61,079 bases of DNA from Solirubrobacter soli DSM 22325 (GTDB lineage: Bacteria > Actinomycetota > Thermoleophilia > Solirubrobacterales > Solirubrobacteraceae): positions 1 through 61,079 of the forward strand of contig NZ_AUIK01000038.1 in the NCBI RefSeq assembly GCF_000423665.1. The letters are read 5' to 3'. Shown here piece after piece: positions 1 through 7,369 of this stretch. The notes under the pieces were generated by a model, which did not search any database, was not told the origin of the DNA, and worked only from the letters and a program-made list of their open reading frames with translations. Each line of letters starts with the position of its first letter. Position 1 is the stretch's first letter. A program made the translations under genes and the position numbers.

Positions 1-280
1 CGTTGCGCAGGTGATGCGCGTTGAGCAGCCAGCACTCGAAGCGGTCTTCCAGCGCCTGAAAGACGGTCTTCCAATACACGCCGGTCGCCTCCATCCCGAC
101 CAGCGTGACCCCGAACTGCGCCAGCCACTCGGCGAGCGCCGCTAGGCCGGTCAGCGTCGCGCTGAACGTCTGCGTCTGCTGGTCGACTCGCCGCCGCCCT
201 GTGCCGGGCACGCGCACGGTCGCCACGACATTGTCACGGTGCACATCAAGACCCGCGCACCGCTGTACCACCACATCCAT
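1..280 (-). mobile_element. IS110-family recombinase (transposase), N-terminal part cut by window edge
   Basis: Reading the minus strand from an ATG at 280 gives 93 uninterrupted codons running off the left edge. The product starts MDVVVQRCAGLDVHRDNVVA and continues to VGMEATGVYW, the N-terminal RuvC-like half of IS110 recombinases. Two of the four DEDD catalytic acids are visible (Asp12 in GLDVHRD and Glu63 in GMEATG); the other two would lie beyond the edge. AGGAG sits just upstream of the ATG (289-294). IS110 enzymes cut and join DNA guided by a bridge RNA made from their own non-coding end. The gene appears intact as far as it can be read. Confidence 0.9.
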
Positions 281-480
281 CGCCCGCTCCTTTCAGGACG
301 CCGGATACCGATCGCCCGGAGGAGACCTCCCAGCATGAGTCTGGCCTACGCGCTCGAAGCAGCAATCAACACTTCCACAGGTCCCCACGCCACGCTGTCG
401 CACGGGCTCTCCGCGCACCAAGCCTCGACGGCGTCAACCCGGGCACAGGGATTCTCACTCCTCAACACCGGCCGCGCGCG
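281..480 (-). ncRNA. Candidate IS110 left-end leader encoding a bridge RNA
   Basis: The 200 bases upstream of the IS110 recombinase start hold no supported protein gene. In IS110-group elements the non-coding left end between insertion boundary and recombinase start is transcribed as the bridge RNA, so this is where it is expected. One small hairpin is visible on the minus strand (GGAGG, loop TCT, CCTCC, 318-330). I could not fold the whole region or identify the two guide loops, and the outer boundary is a guess. The call rests on position and family knowledge. Confidence 0.35.
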
Positions 481-489
481 GCCACGACA

Positions 490-632
490 GCTGTCGCATA
501 AGTCCCCTCGGCGACCCGCAGGCCCGTTTCGCTGCGACTGATCTGCCTCGAGAGGTGCTCGAAGGCGCTTAGAACGCGATTGTGGACGTCGCCAATTTCG
601 GCGCTGGCGTCGTGATCGACTTGTGCGACAGC
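490..632. repeat. 143-bp inverted-repeat pair, possible remnant of a small mobile element
   Basis: GCTGTCGCATAAGTC at 490-504 and its near-perfect reverse complement at 618-632 (14 of 15 matching) bracket 143 bp. The interior has no convincing gene. The arms resemble terminal inverted repeats of an IS or MITE, but I see no flanking target duplication. The left arm lies close to the presumed end of the IS110 element; IS110 elements are known to insert into repeats and IS ends. Confidence 0.4.
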
Positions 633-756
633 CCCCCACAGAAGCACCACTCTGCTCGTCGCTTCAGCACTGTGCTTGCAGGTATAGACGCCCCGGACTG
701 ACGCCCACCGTGGACGAAGTTGGTAGGGGCGCGAGCGACGGAGGCCCCGGTCGCCA

Positions 757-955
757 CAAGCAAGCGTCTGGCCCGAGCTCACGACGGGACCTTCGAGATC
801 CGGATGGGCGACGAGGTGCACGCCGTCGGGCCCGGCGGATTCGCCTTCGGACTCGCGGAAGAAGCACTCCATCCCGCCGGGCGCGAATCCCAGAAGGATC
901 CGGCTCGGGGCCTCGCGGTGTTGCGGAAGTTGTGCAACGTGCCGCGGGGCACTCC
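757..955 (-). pseudogene. Frameshifted remnant of a cupin-domain gene
   Basis: On the minus strand, one frame reads VPRGTLHNFRNT (952 to about 917), the second cupin motif. The adjacent frame continues EAPSRILLGFAPGGMECFFRE (about 914 to 850), the normal sequel in single-domain cupins of this type. The two halves join if a single base is restored near 914-916. Upstream of 952 the first cupin half is not recognisable, and downstream the reading frame drifts without further motifs. I read this as a decayed, 5'-truncated gene in the accessory region. The rest of 281-1228 shows no supportable gene. Confidence 0.5.
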
Positions 956-1228
956 GGAGCAAAGCAGCGCTCGACAGCCAAGCGTGCGTACAACGCCTGT
1001 TGGCCGCAGGGTGCCCGGGCGGCGTCAGCCGGCGCCGAGGCGATCGCCGGAGCCGAGCCAATTCGAGGCCGTTGGGCGCGTCGACCGGAAGGTCGACGAA
1101 GTCCTCGGGCTCAAGCTGTCGGCTGTCGCGTCGATGGTGTCGGCAGCAGCGCCTCTCTGGCCGCCGTAGCGGCGGCCGCGGTCCCTGCTCGGGCAGACGT
1201 GGGTTGCAGGCGGGCGTTCTGTAAGCGA

Positions 1229-1801
1229 TCACGCGCGGTCGTCGAGCAGCTTCAGGGCGGTCTCGACGCCGCGGGCGAGGAGTTGGTCTGAGAGGTCGCG
1301 GTCGGTCAGCGCTCTGGCGACTTGCAGGGTGCCGATCATGAACCCGAAGAGCGTGAGGGCGTCGATTCGAGACGCGTCGGTCGGGTGGAGGCGTGCGGCG
1401 ATGTCGTCGGCGGTGCCGAGCAGTTCGTCGGTGAAGACCTGCCTGGTGGCGGCGGGGCGGCGGACGACCTCGTCGAGCAGCGCGGCCGACGGGCAGCCGT
1501 CGGCGAGCTGGTCGCGGTGCTCGGGGGACAGGTAAAAGCGGATGATCGCTTCGAGTCCCGCGCGATCAGACGGCTGGGTGTCGAAGGTGTGGCGTTGGGC
1601 GCGTAGCTGGTCGGCGAGGACGTTCGCGACGAGATCCTCCTTGGACGTGAAGTGCGCGTAGAAGGCGCCGTTGGTCAGGCCGGCGTCGGACATCACGGCC
1701 GCGACGCCGGCGCCGTCGATGCCGTCTTGTTTGAAGCGCCGCCCGGCCGCTTCGAGGATGCGTTGCCTGGTGGCCTGCTTTTGGTCCTTGGCGTAGCGCA
1801 T
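1229..1801 (-). CDS. TetR/AcrR-family transcriptional repressor
   Basis: The product is 190 residues, the usual TetR size. Residues 9-55 form the helix-turn-helix domain, with the signature GLTNGAFYAHFTSKEDL in the recognition-helix region; the rest is an all-helical ligand-binding and dimerisation domain resembling the LmrA/YxaF-type C-terminus. It is divergent from the hydrolase/oxidoreductase operon starting at 1932. The shared 130-bp spacer carries repeated operator-like sequence over a promoter, so it probably represses that operon and itself until a small ligand binds. The ligand cannot be read from the sequence; an electrophilic or ester/lactone substrate of the neighbours is possible. 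Confidence 0.9.
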   Translation of the reverse strand: MRYAKDQKQATRQRILEAAGRRFKQDGIDGAGVAAVMSDAGLTNGAFYAHFTSKEDLVANVLADQLRAQRHTFDTQPSDRAGLEAIIRFYLSPEHRDQLADGCPSAALLDEVVRRPAATRQVFTDELLGTADDIAARLHPTDASRIDALTLFGFMIGTLQVARALTDRDLSDQLLARGVETALKLLDDRA

Positions 1802-1864
1802 AGCGCCCTCTCTTGTCGTGCTGCTCTCGATCGCGTCGTGGGGACACGGTTCGCGTCCCCGCTA

Positions 1865-1899
1865 TTGCATTATGGTCGTACGATTGTATTATGATCGTA
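1865..1899 (+). promoter_or_regulatory. Promoter with overlapping TetR operator
   Basis: TTGCAT (1865-1870) and TATTAT (1887-1892) are spaced 16 bp apart, a good -35/-10 pair for the gene at 1932. The sequence ATTATGRTCGTA occurs twice (1869-1880 and 1888-1899), and TACGAT/ATCGTA form inverted arms (1879-1884 and 1894-1899). The AT-rich block stands out against its GC-rich surroundings. A bound TetR dimer would cover the -10 element. Confidence 0.65.
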
Positions 1900-1931
1900 A
1901 TTCAAAGCCCACGCATCAAGGAAAGAACGCC

Positions 1932-2795
1932 ATGACGACGGTCCACGAACCCACCGCTGCGCCCTCGAACCCGACATGGAAGACCGCCCCGACGCACACC
2001 CTCACCGCGGGCGGCGTGCAGTTCGCCTACCGTCAACTCGGCCCGAGCACGGGCGTGCCGGTGGTCTTCCTCACCCACCTGGCCGCCGTCCTTGACAACT
2101 GGGACCCGCGCATCGTCGACGGCATCGCCGCCAAGCATCGGGTCATCACCTTCGACAACCGCGGGGTCGGCGCCTCGAGCGGGTCAACGCCGACGACGAT
2201 CGAGCAAATGGCACGCGACGCCGTGACCTTCATCCGTGCCCTCGGCTTCGATGAGGTCGACCTGTTCGGGTTCTCGATGGGCGGCATGATCGCCCAGGTG
2301 ATCGCGCAGCAGCAGCCGCTGCTCGTGCGCAAGATGATCCTCGCCGGAACCGGCCCCGCGGGCGGCGAGGGCATCGAGAAGGTGACCCGCATCTCCTACC
2401 TCGACACCGCGCGCGGATTGCTCACCCGCCGCGACCCCAAGGAGTTCCTGTTCTTCACCAGGACGCCGAACGGGCGCGGCGCCGCGAAGAAGTTCCTGGC
2501 ACGACTGGAGGAACGTACGGACGACCGCGACAAGGCCATCTCCGTCGGCTCGTTCCGCGCCCAGCTCAAGGCCATCCACCGATGGGGTTGGCAACAGCCC
2601 GCCGACCTCGCGAGCATCCGTCAGCCGGTGCTCGTCATGAATGGCGACAGCGACAAGATGGTGCCCACCAAGAACAGCGTCGACCTCGACCGGCGACTCC
2701 CCAACAGCGAGCTCGTCCTCTATCCCGATGCCGGGCATGGCGGGGTGTTCCAGTTTCACGAGGACTTCGTCAAGCGGGCGCTCGAGTTCCTCTAA
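1932..2795 (+). CDS. Alpha/beta-fold hydrolase, first of a tandem pair
   Basis: This 287-residue protein has the alpha/beta hydrolase fold. The nucleophile elbow is GFSMGG (Ser at about residue 116), the acid is in NGDSDKM and the catalytic His in DAGHGG near the C-terminus. The oxyanion strand VVFLTHLAAVLDNWDPR and FDNRGVGAS are typical of the family that includes haloperoxidase-like and ester/lactone hydrolases. ATG 1932 is chosen because AAGGAAAG precedes it and the homologous region begins there. It is followed after 93 bp by a close paralogue and then by an oxidoreductase, so all three are probably expressed from the TetR-controlled promoter. The substrate is unknown. Confidence 0.88.
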   Translation: MTTVHEPTAAPSNPTWKTAPTHTLTAGGVQFAYRQLGPSTGVPVVFLTHLAAVLDNWDPRIVDGIAAKHRVITFDNRGVGASSGSTPTTIEQMARDAVTFIRALGFDEVDLFGFSMGGMIAQVIAQQQPLLVRKMILAGTGPAGGEGIEKVTRISYLDTARGLLTRRDPKEFLFFTRTPNGRGAAKKFLARLEERTDDRDKAISVGSFRAQLKAIHRWGWQQPADLASIRQPVLVMNGDSDKMVPTKNSVDLDRRLPNSELVLYPDAGHGGVFQFHEDFVKRALEFL

Positions 2796-2888
2796 GAGCC
2801 GCACACCCTCGCCCGGACCGGCCTCCGCAGGCCGTCCGCGCCGCCGCCGACCCATCGGCGGCCTTCCACGACCTGCGAAAGGCTGAAG

Positions 2889-3770
2889 ATGACACCGACC
2901 ACCCCCCTGAAGAGCGGCGCCCACCCCGCGGCCGCGACCACGACCTGGCGAACCGCGCCGACCCGCACGATCAGCGTCGGCGGCACGCCATTCGCCTACC
3001 GCGAGCTCGGTCCCCGCACCGGCGTGCCGCTCGTCTTCCTACACCACTTCACCGCCGTCCTGGACGACTGGGACCCGCGGGTCATCGACGGCATCGCCGC
3101 CAAGCGACACGTGATCGCATTCGACAACCGCGGCATCGGCGCGACGGGCGGATCGGTGCCGCACACCATCGATGAGATGGCCGCCGACGCCGTCGCCTTC
3201 ATCCGCGCCCTCGGCTACGACCAGGTCGACCTCCTCGGCTTCTCACTCGGCGGCGGCGTCGCTCAGGTGATCACACTCGAGCACCCCCAACTCGTCCGCA
3301 GAGTCATTCTGGCCGGCACGGGCCCCGCCGGCGGGGGCGGCATCGAGAAGATCACGAGGATCGCGGCCACCGCCTACATCAAGGCCGCGCTCACCCTGCG
3401 TGATCCCCGGCACTACCTGTTCTTCGCCAGGACGCCGGACGGCAAGCGCGCCGCAACCGACTACATGGCCCGTCTGAAGGAGCGCACCAACGACCGCGAC
3501 AAGCGGATCTCCCTGCAGGCCAGGCGCGCACAGCTCAAGGCGATCCGCGCGGCCGGCCTGCAGCCGCCCCACGACCTCGAGAAGATCACCCAGCCGGTCT
3601 TCGTAGCCAACGGCGACAACGACGTCATGGTCGCCAGCAGCCACTCCGTCGACATCGCCCGCCGGATCCCGAACGCGAAGCTGACGATCTATCCGGACTC
3701 CGGTCACGGCGGGGTCTTCCAGTATCACCGCGAGTTCGTCCCCGCGGTCCTCGAGTTCCTCGAGAGCTGA
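2889..3770 (+). CDS. Alpha/beta-fold hydrolase, second of a tandem pair
   Basis: The 293-residue product matches the preceding hydrolase almost throughout (WDPRVIDGIAAK, FDNRGIGA, GTGPAGGGGIEK), so the pair arose by tandem duplication. The nucleophile motif is GFSLGG, the acid lies in NGDNDVM and the His in DSGHGG. The clearest differences are near the N-terminus and in the cap region, suggesting related but distinct substrates. ATG 2889 is preceded by GAAAGG. An oxidoreductase gene starts 25 bp after its stop, consistent with one operon. Confidence 0.88.
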   Translation: MTPTTPLKSGAHPAAATTTWRTAPTRTISVGGTPFAYRELGPRTGVPLVFLHHFTAVLDDWDPRVIDGIAAKRHVIAFDNRGIGATGGSVPHTIDEMAADAVAFIRALGYDQVDLLGFSLGGGVAQVITLEHPQLVRRVILAGTGPAGGGGIEKITRIAATAYIKAALTLRDPRHYLFFARTPDGKRAATDYMARLKERTNDRDKRISLQARRAQLKAIRAAGLQPPHDLEKITQPVFVANGDNDVMVASSHSVDIARRIPNAKLTIYPDSGHGGVFQYHREFVPAVLEFLES

Positions 3771-3795
3771 TGCCTACCCCAACCCCAACGACACC

Positions 3796-4791
3796 ATGAA
3801 CGCTTACCTCGTCAAGAAGTACAAGAGCCCGATGGAGGCCGGCGCCGCACCGGAACCGACGGTCGGCGACCACGACGTGCTCGTCGACATCCACGCGGCC
3901 GGCGTCAACATGCTCGACGCGAAGATCCGCGACGGGGACTTCAAGCTCATCCTCCCGTACAAGACCCCGTTCACCCTCGGGCACGACCTCGCCGGTGTCG
4001 TCACTCGCGTCGGCCCCGCCGTGACGCGCTTCACCGTCGGCGACGCGGTCTACGGGCGACCGCGCGACGGCCGCATCGGCACCTTCGCCGAGCACATCGC
4101 CGTCCACGAGGACGATCTCGCGATCAAGCCCGCGAGCCTCTCCATGGCCGAGGCGGCCTCGGTGCCACTGGCCGCCCTGACCGCCTGGCAGGCGCTCGTC
4201 GAGCGAGCAAACCTGCAGCCGGGCCAGAAGGTGCTCATCCACGCCGGCTCCGGGGGCGTCGGCACATACGCGATCCAACTGGCCAAGCACCTCGGGGCGA
4301 CGGTCGCCACGACGACGGGCACCAGCAACCTCGAATGGGTCCGCGACCTCGGCGCCGACGTCGTCATCGACTACCGCACGCAGGACTTCGAGACGCTCGT
4401 GCACGACTACGACGTCGTCCTGGACTCGCAGGGCGGAGACACGCTCGCCAAGTCGCTCCGCGTCCTAAAGCCCGGAGGCATCGCGATCGGCATCGCCGGT
4501 CCTCCGGACCCGGACTTCGCACGCAGACAAGGACTCCACCTGGCACTGCGGCTGGTCCTGGCCCTGCTGAGCCTGAAGACGCGCCGGGCCGCGCGGCGCC
4601 GCGGCGTGCGGTACTCGTTCCTGTTCATGCGCGCCAGCGGTGCGCAGCTCGACGAGATCACCACGCTCATCGACTCAGGAGTCCTCCGCTCCATCGTCGA
4701 CCGCACGTACCCCTTCCACGAGGCCCCACAGGCCCTCGCCCACGTCGAAGGCGGCCGCGCCAAGGGCAAAGTCGTCATCACCATGGTCTGA
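3796..4791 (+). CDS. NADP-dependent medium-chain oxidoreductase, quinone-oxidoreductase-like
   Basis: This 331-residue protein has the medium-chain dehydrogenase/reductase layout. A GroES-like N-terminal half (AAGVNMLDAKIRDGDF, GHDLAGVV) is followed by a Rossmann domain with IHAGSGGVGTYAIQLAKH around residues 150-168. The catalytic and structural zinc ligands of alcohol dehydrogenases are not seen, so it belongs with quinone oxidoreductase/zeta-crystallin-type enzymes that reduce quinones or enones with NADPH. It closes the hydrolase operon. With the TetR control this suggests inducible detoxification or catabolism of a carbonyl or ester compound; that role is inferred. Confidence 0.87.
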   Translation: MNAYLVKKYKSPMEAGAAPEPTVGDHDVLVDIHAAGVNMLDAKIRDGDFKLILPYKTPFTLGHDLAGVVTRVGPAVTRFTVGDAVYGRPRDGRIGTFAEHIAVHEDDLAIKPASLSMAEAASVPLAALTAWQALVERANLQPGQKVLIHAGSGGVGTYAIQLAKHLGATVATTTGTSNLEWVRDLGADVVIDYRTQDFETLVHDYDVVLDSQGGDTLAKSLRVLKPGGIAIGIAGPPDPDFARRQGLHLALRLVLALLSLKTRRAARRRGVRYSFLFMRASGAQLDEITTLIDSGVLRSIVDRTYPFHEAPQALAHVEGGRAKGKVVITMV

Positions 4792-5550
4792 CGCGCCACG
4801 CGTTCGGCTGCCAAGCGCCCCGCCGACTCGATCCCAACGTGCGCGAAGTAATCGTCCGCGAGCGAGCTTGGAACGGTCGAGCAACTCGGCGCGTACCTCC
4901 TGCATCGCATGGCTCGGCGCGCGGTGCCGTGAGGTGCGGGCCGACGGCGGCATCGTCGCGCCACCGCGCCCGGCGCGCCTCGTGACTAAGCTCGGCCTCG
5001 TCGCACGACGTCGAGCGATGCCCCGGACAGGCGCACCACATTGGAGGCGAGGGCTGCGACATCACCTGCGCGACCATGCCGCTCGACCTGCGCCCGACAC
5101 TCTGGGGTCCCCGCATTCGTCTCGTCGCCCGACTGCGAATCCGCCCCACCTGGCTGGGATGAGGGCCCTGCCGACCGGGATCTGCTCACGAGGCTCGCCA
5201 GAGCAATCAACGGCGGCTGCGAGGTCGTGCGCTAGAGGCTCGTGCACCCAGACGTGGTGCAGCAGGACCCTCGCGCTGCGGATGATCTCGCACTCCTGCA
5301 ACCTCTCCTACGACGAACGAATCGGCTTCGAGTTCCTCGACCCCGGCGACCTGCTGATCTTCGGCCCACCTGACGCGATACGAGACGGCGCCGGGGTCGC
5401 CTGACCCGGTGGCCGAGCAGCTGCTGACGAGATGGACGCTGGAAATCTCCGTCCCAATGGCGGACGAGAGTGTCGGTTGTCGACGGATTCGAGACTCTGC
5501 TGCGTCGTCAGAGGAGGTGGCTCGCGGACGCGAACAGGCCCGCGGACTAC
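4792..5550. other. 759-bp stretch without a supportable gene
   Basis: Reading frames here on both strands are short, rich in Arg/Pro/Ser and match no family I recognise. A + strand stretch at 5280-5404 reads plausibly as protein (MISHSCNLSYDERIGFEF and on) but is open only briefly and has no ribosome-binding site or homology I can name. The sequence is less regular in codon use than its neighbours. I take it as decayed DNA inside the integrated element. No copy of the tRNA-Arg 3' end, which would mark an attachment site, was found by eye. Confidence 0.5.
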
Positions 5551-5751
5551 TCACATGCGAAGAAGTCTGCGCAGGTCGCTGACGAGGTCGTCGAGGTCGT
5601 CCGGGTCGCACGCGTCCAGGTCTTCGTCGGCGACAGCAGCCATGGCATCCGGATGCCGGCGCTCGAACTCGGCGACCTTCTCTGGATGCGAGAGCTCGAG
5701 CTCCTTCAGGAGTTCGGCGACTGCCATGTCATCTCGTCGGTCGTTGATCAT
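5551..5751 (-). CDS. Small acidic protein encoded behind the integrase
   Basis: The frame encodes 66 residues from ATG 5751, or 58 from the in-frame ATG at 5727. The N-terminal part is amphipathic helix (AVAELLKELELSHPEKVAEF) and the C-terminal part is strongly acidic before a basic tail (DEDLDACDPDDLDDLVSDLRRLLRM). It starts 8 bp after the integrase stop on the same strand, so the two are probably cotranscribed. Size and position would fit a recombination directionality factor or an antitoxin-like partner, but no helix-turn-helix is evident and I do not recognise the family. Confidence 0.6.
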   Translation of the reverse strand: MINDRRDDMAVAELLKELELSHPEKVAEFERRHPDAMAAVADEDLDACDPDDLDDLVSDLRRLLRM

Positions 5752-5758
5752 GCGGCGG

Positions 5759-7180
5759 TCAGCGTGACGTGACGGTCGGCTCGGAGAGCGCCGACGCCAG
5801 GTAGGCGCCGGCCAGATCGGCATCGTCGGCTTTCGCCTTGTGGTGCACGTAGCGTCGGGTGGTCTTGACGTCGGTGTGGCCGGCGTAGTCCTGGACCTTC
5901 GTGATGTCCCACACGTTCACGGCCCACGTGCACCAAGAGTGGCGGAGATCGTGGATACGGATCGGCTGTTGCGCGTTGCCGCGCCGATCCTTCTCGGCTC
6001 GACGATGGCCAAGGCCGGCGCGGACGAGGGCTGCGTAGAACACTTCTCGGGCGCGCTTGTCGGTCACGCGACCGCCGATCGCAGTCGAGAACACGTAGTC
6101 GTCATCGCGCGTGAATCGCGCGCGGGTCCCGAGCGCCGCGAGACGCTGTGACAACGTCGGCACAAGTGGCGTCGATCGGGCTCGCTTGCCCTTCGTCGTC
6201 GATCGGCGGCCTTCCGAGAAGCCCGTCTCCGCGCGGATCATCGCTCCCGCGAAGTCGACGTTGCGCCACGGCAAGTCCCGGAGCTCCCCCAGGCGGAGGC
6301 CGGCGTAGAAGGCCGTCGACAGGAACGCCCCGAAGAGCTCGCGCTCCGAATCATCGAGCTTGTCGATCGCATCTTTCTTGCGCTCGCCCACGGGGCGGTC
6401 GTCCTCCTGCAGGAGAACGGCGCGGTAGACGGCTTCGAACTCCACCGGATCCAGGACATTGAAGATCTGGGAATCCGGGACCGATACCCGTTCGGCGTCC
6501 GCGGACGGGTTCGCCAGGATCATCTTGCGGCGCTTGGCGAGCTTGAAGACGCCGTGGAGCAGGATCAGGATCTTCTGCGCCGTCCGCGGCGAGGGCTTGG
6601 TGCTCAGCAAGTGGCGCCGGAAGGCATCGATGTCGTCGGTCGTGAACGTGTCGCGGCGCTCGGCCTGGATCTCCGTGAACCGCCGCCCGCCGCGCTGAAG
6701 GACCGCCTGCTCACGCACCATCGTCGTCAGCGGCGTGTCCTTGCCGAACCACGGCAGGAACTCCGCGTTGGCGACGTTGCGCGCATCGCGCAGCGTCCCG
6801 TACTCGCGACGCTTCTCGATCTCGAGGTACTCCAGCCACGCGTCTACGGCGTCACCGAACGTCGGACCATCAGGCTCAGGCTCGAGCTCGGCCGCCATCG
6901 ATGCCCATGCCACCCGTGCGCCGTCGAGCAGTGCTTCGAGCGTTTCCTCGGCCATCGCCGGCGTCAAGTGCCCAGGCGGGCAGGGACCGGGCGCGGTTCG
7001 CCAGATGATCGCGCCGCGCGGCGTCCGCCGGCCGCTGTCCTTGACGTGCGCCGGACCAAGCACGGTCGTGCGTCGGCTGCCGGTCTCGTCCCACCAGCTC
7101 GCGTAGTACCGGCAACGGTTGCCCTTGCCCCGCACCTGGAGGTGGCCGCTGATCGGTGGGCGTGTCGAGGCGGGAGCCAT
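5759..7180 (-). CDS. Tyrosine recombinase (phage-type integrase) at a tRNA-Arg site
   Basis: The 473-residue protein has an N-terminal arm-binding region, a SAM-like core-binding domain (from about PTFGDAVDAWLEYLE) and a C-terminal catalytic domain. The active-site set is complete: Arg296 in AGLRLGELRDLPW, His410 and Arg413 in IHDLRHSW, His435 in YAGHTDVKTT and nucleophile Tyr444 in TTRRYVHH. The frame stays open upstream into the tRNA, so ATG 7180 (MAPASTRPP) is taken as the start. The gene begins 70 bp from the 3' end of tRNA-Arg and runs away from it, the standard layout of integrative elements using a tRNA 3' end as attachment site. Catalytic integrity suggests the element was, or still is, able to move. 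Confidence 0.93.
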   Translation of the reverse strand: MAPASTRPPISGHLQVRGKGNRCRYYASWWDETGSRRTTVLGPAHVKDSGRRTPRGAIIWRTAPGPCPPGHLTPAMAEETLEALLDGARVAWASMAAELEPEPDGPTFGDAVDAWLEYLEIEKRREYGTLRDARNVANAEFLPWFGKDTPLTTMVREQAVLQRGGRRFTEIQAERRDTFTTDDIDAFRRHLLSTKPSPRTAQKILILLHGVFKLAKRRKMILANPSADAERVSVPDSQIFNVLDPVEFEAVYRAVLLQEDDRPVGERKKDAIDKLDDSERELFGAFLSTAFYAGLRLGELRDLPWRNVDFAGAMIRAETGFSEGRRSTTKGKRARSTPLVPTLSQRLAALGTRARFTRDDDYVFSTAIGGRVTDKRAREVFYAALVRAGLGHRRAEKDRRGNAQQPIRIHDLRHSWCTWAVNVWDITKVQDYAGHTDVKTTRRYVHHKAKADDADLAGAYLASALSEPTVTSR

Positions 7181-7249
7181 GGACACGTTAAGAGTAAGAC
7201 TTAAGAGTACGAATCGGACGTCAGCGCCAAGATTTGGCTCTGCGCCTAG

Positions 7250-7323
7250 CGCCCCCGGTTGGATTCGAACCAACGACCTGCGGATTAGAAGTCCGCTGCT
7301 CTATCCAGCTGAGCTACAGGGGC
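7250..7323 (-). tRNA. tRNA-Arg, anticodon TCT
   Basis: The minus strand folds as a complete cloverleaf. The acceptor stem is GCCCCTG with CGGGGGC (one T-G pair), the D stem GCTC/GAGC, the anticodon stem GCGGA/TCCGC around loop CTTCTAA (anticodon TCT, reading AGA), and the T arm GTTGG-TTCGAAT-CCAAC. The 3' CCA is not encoded. AGA is a rare codon in such GC-rich genomes. The 3' half probably serves as the attachment site of the adjacent integrase. Confidence 0.96.
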
Positions 7324-7369
7324 CGAGAGGGTGAGCTTAGTCGGGCGGCCCCTACCGATGTGGGGGGTT

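Noticed and set aside
462..1232. A 256-codon open frame on the minus strand between the IS110 gene and the TetR gene
   Set aside because: Composition is Arg/Pro-rich and it contains only half of the cupin remnant in the right frame; no start signal or full-length homology is apparent.
1..7250. Second attachment site duplicating the tRNA-Arg 3' end
   Set aside because: No copy of the T-arm and acceptor sequence was found by eye; only short matches such as GATTCGA occur, as expected by chance.
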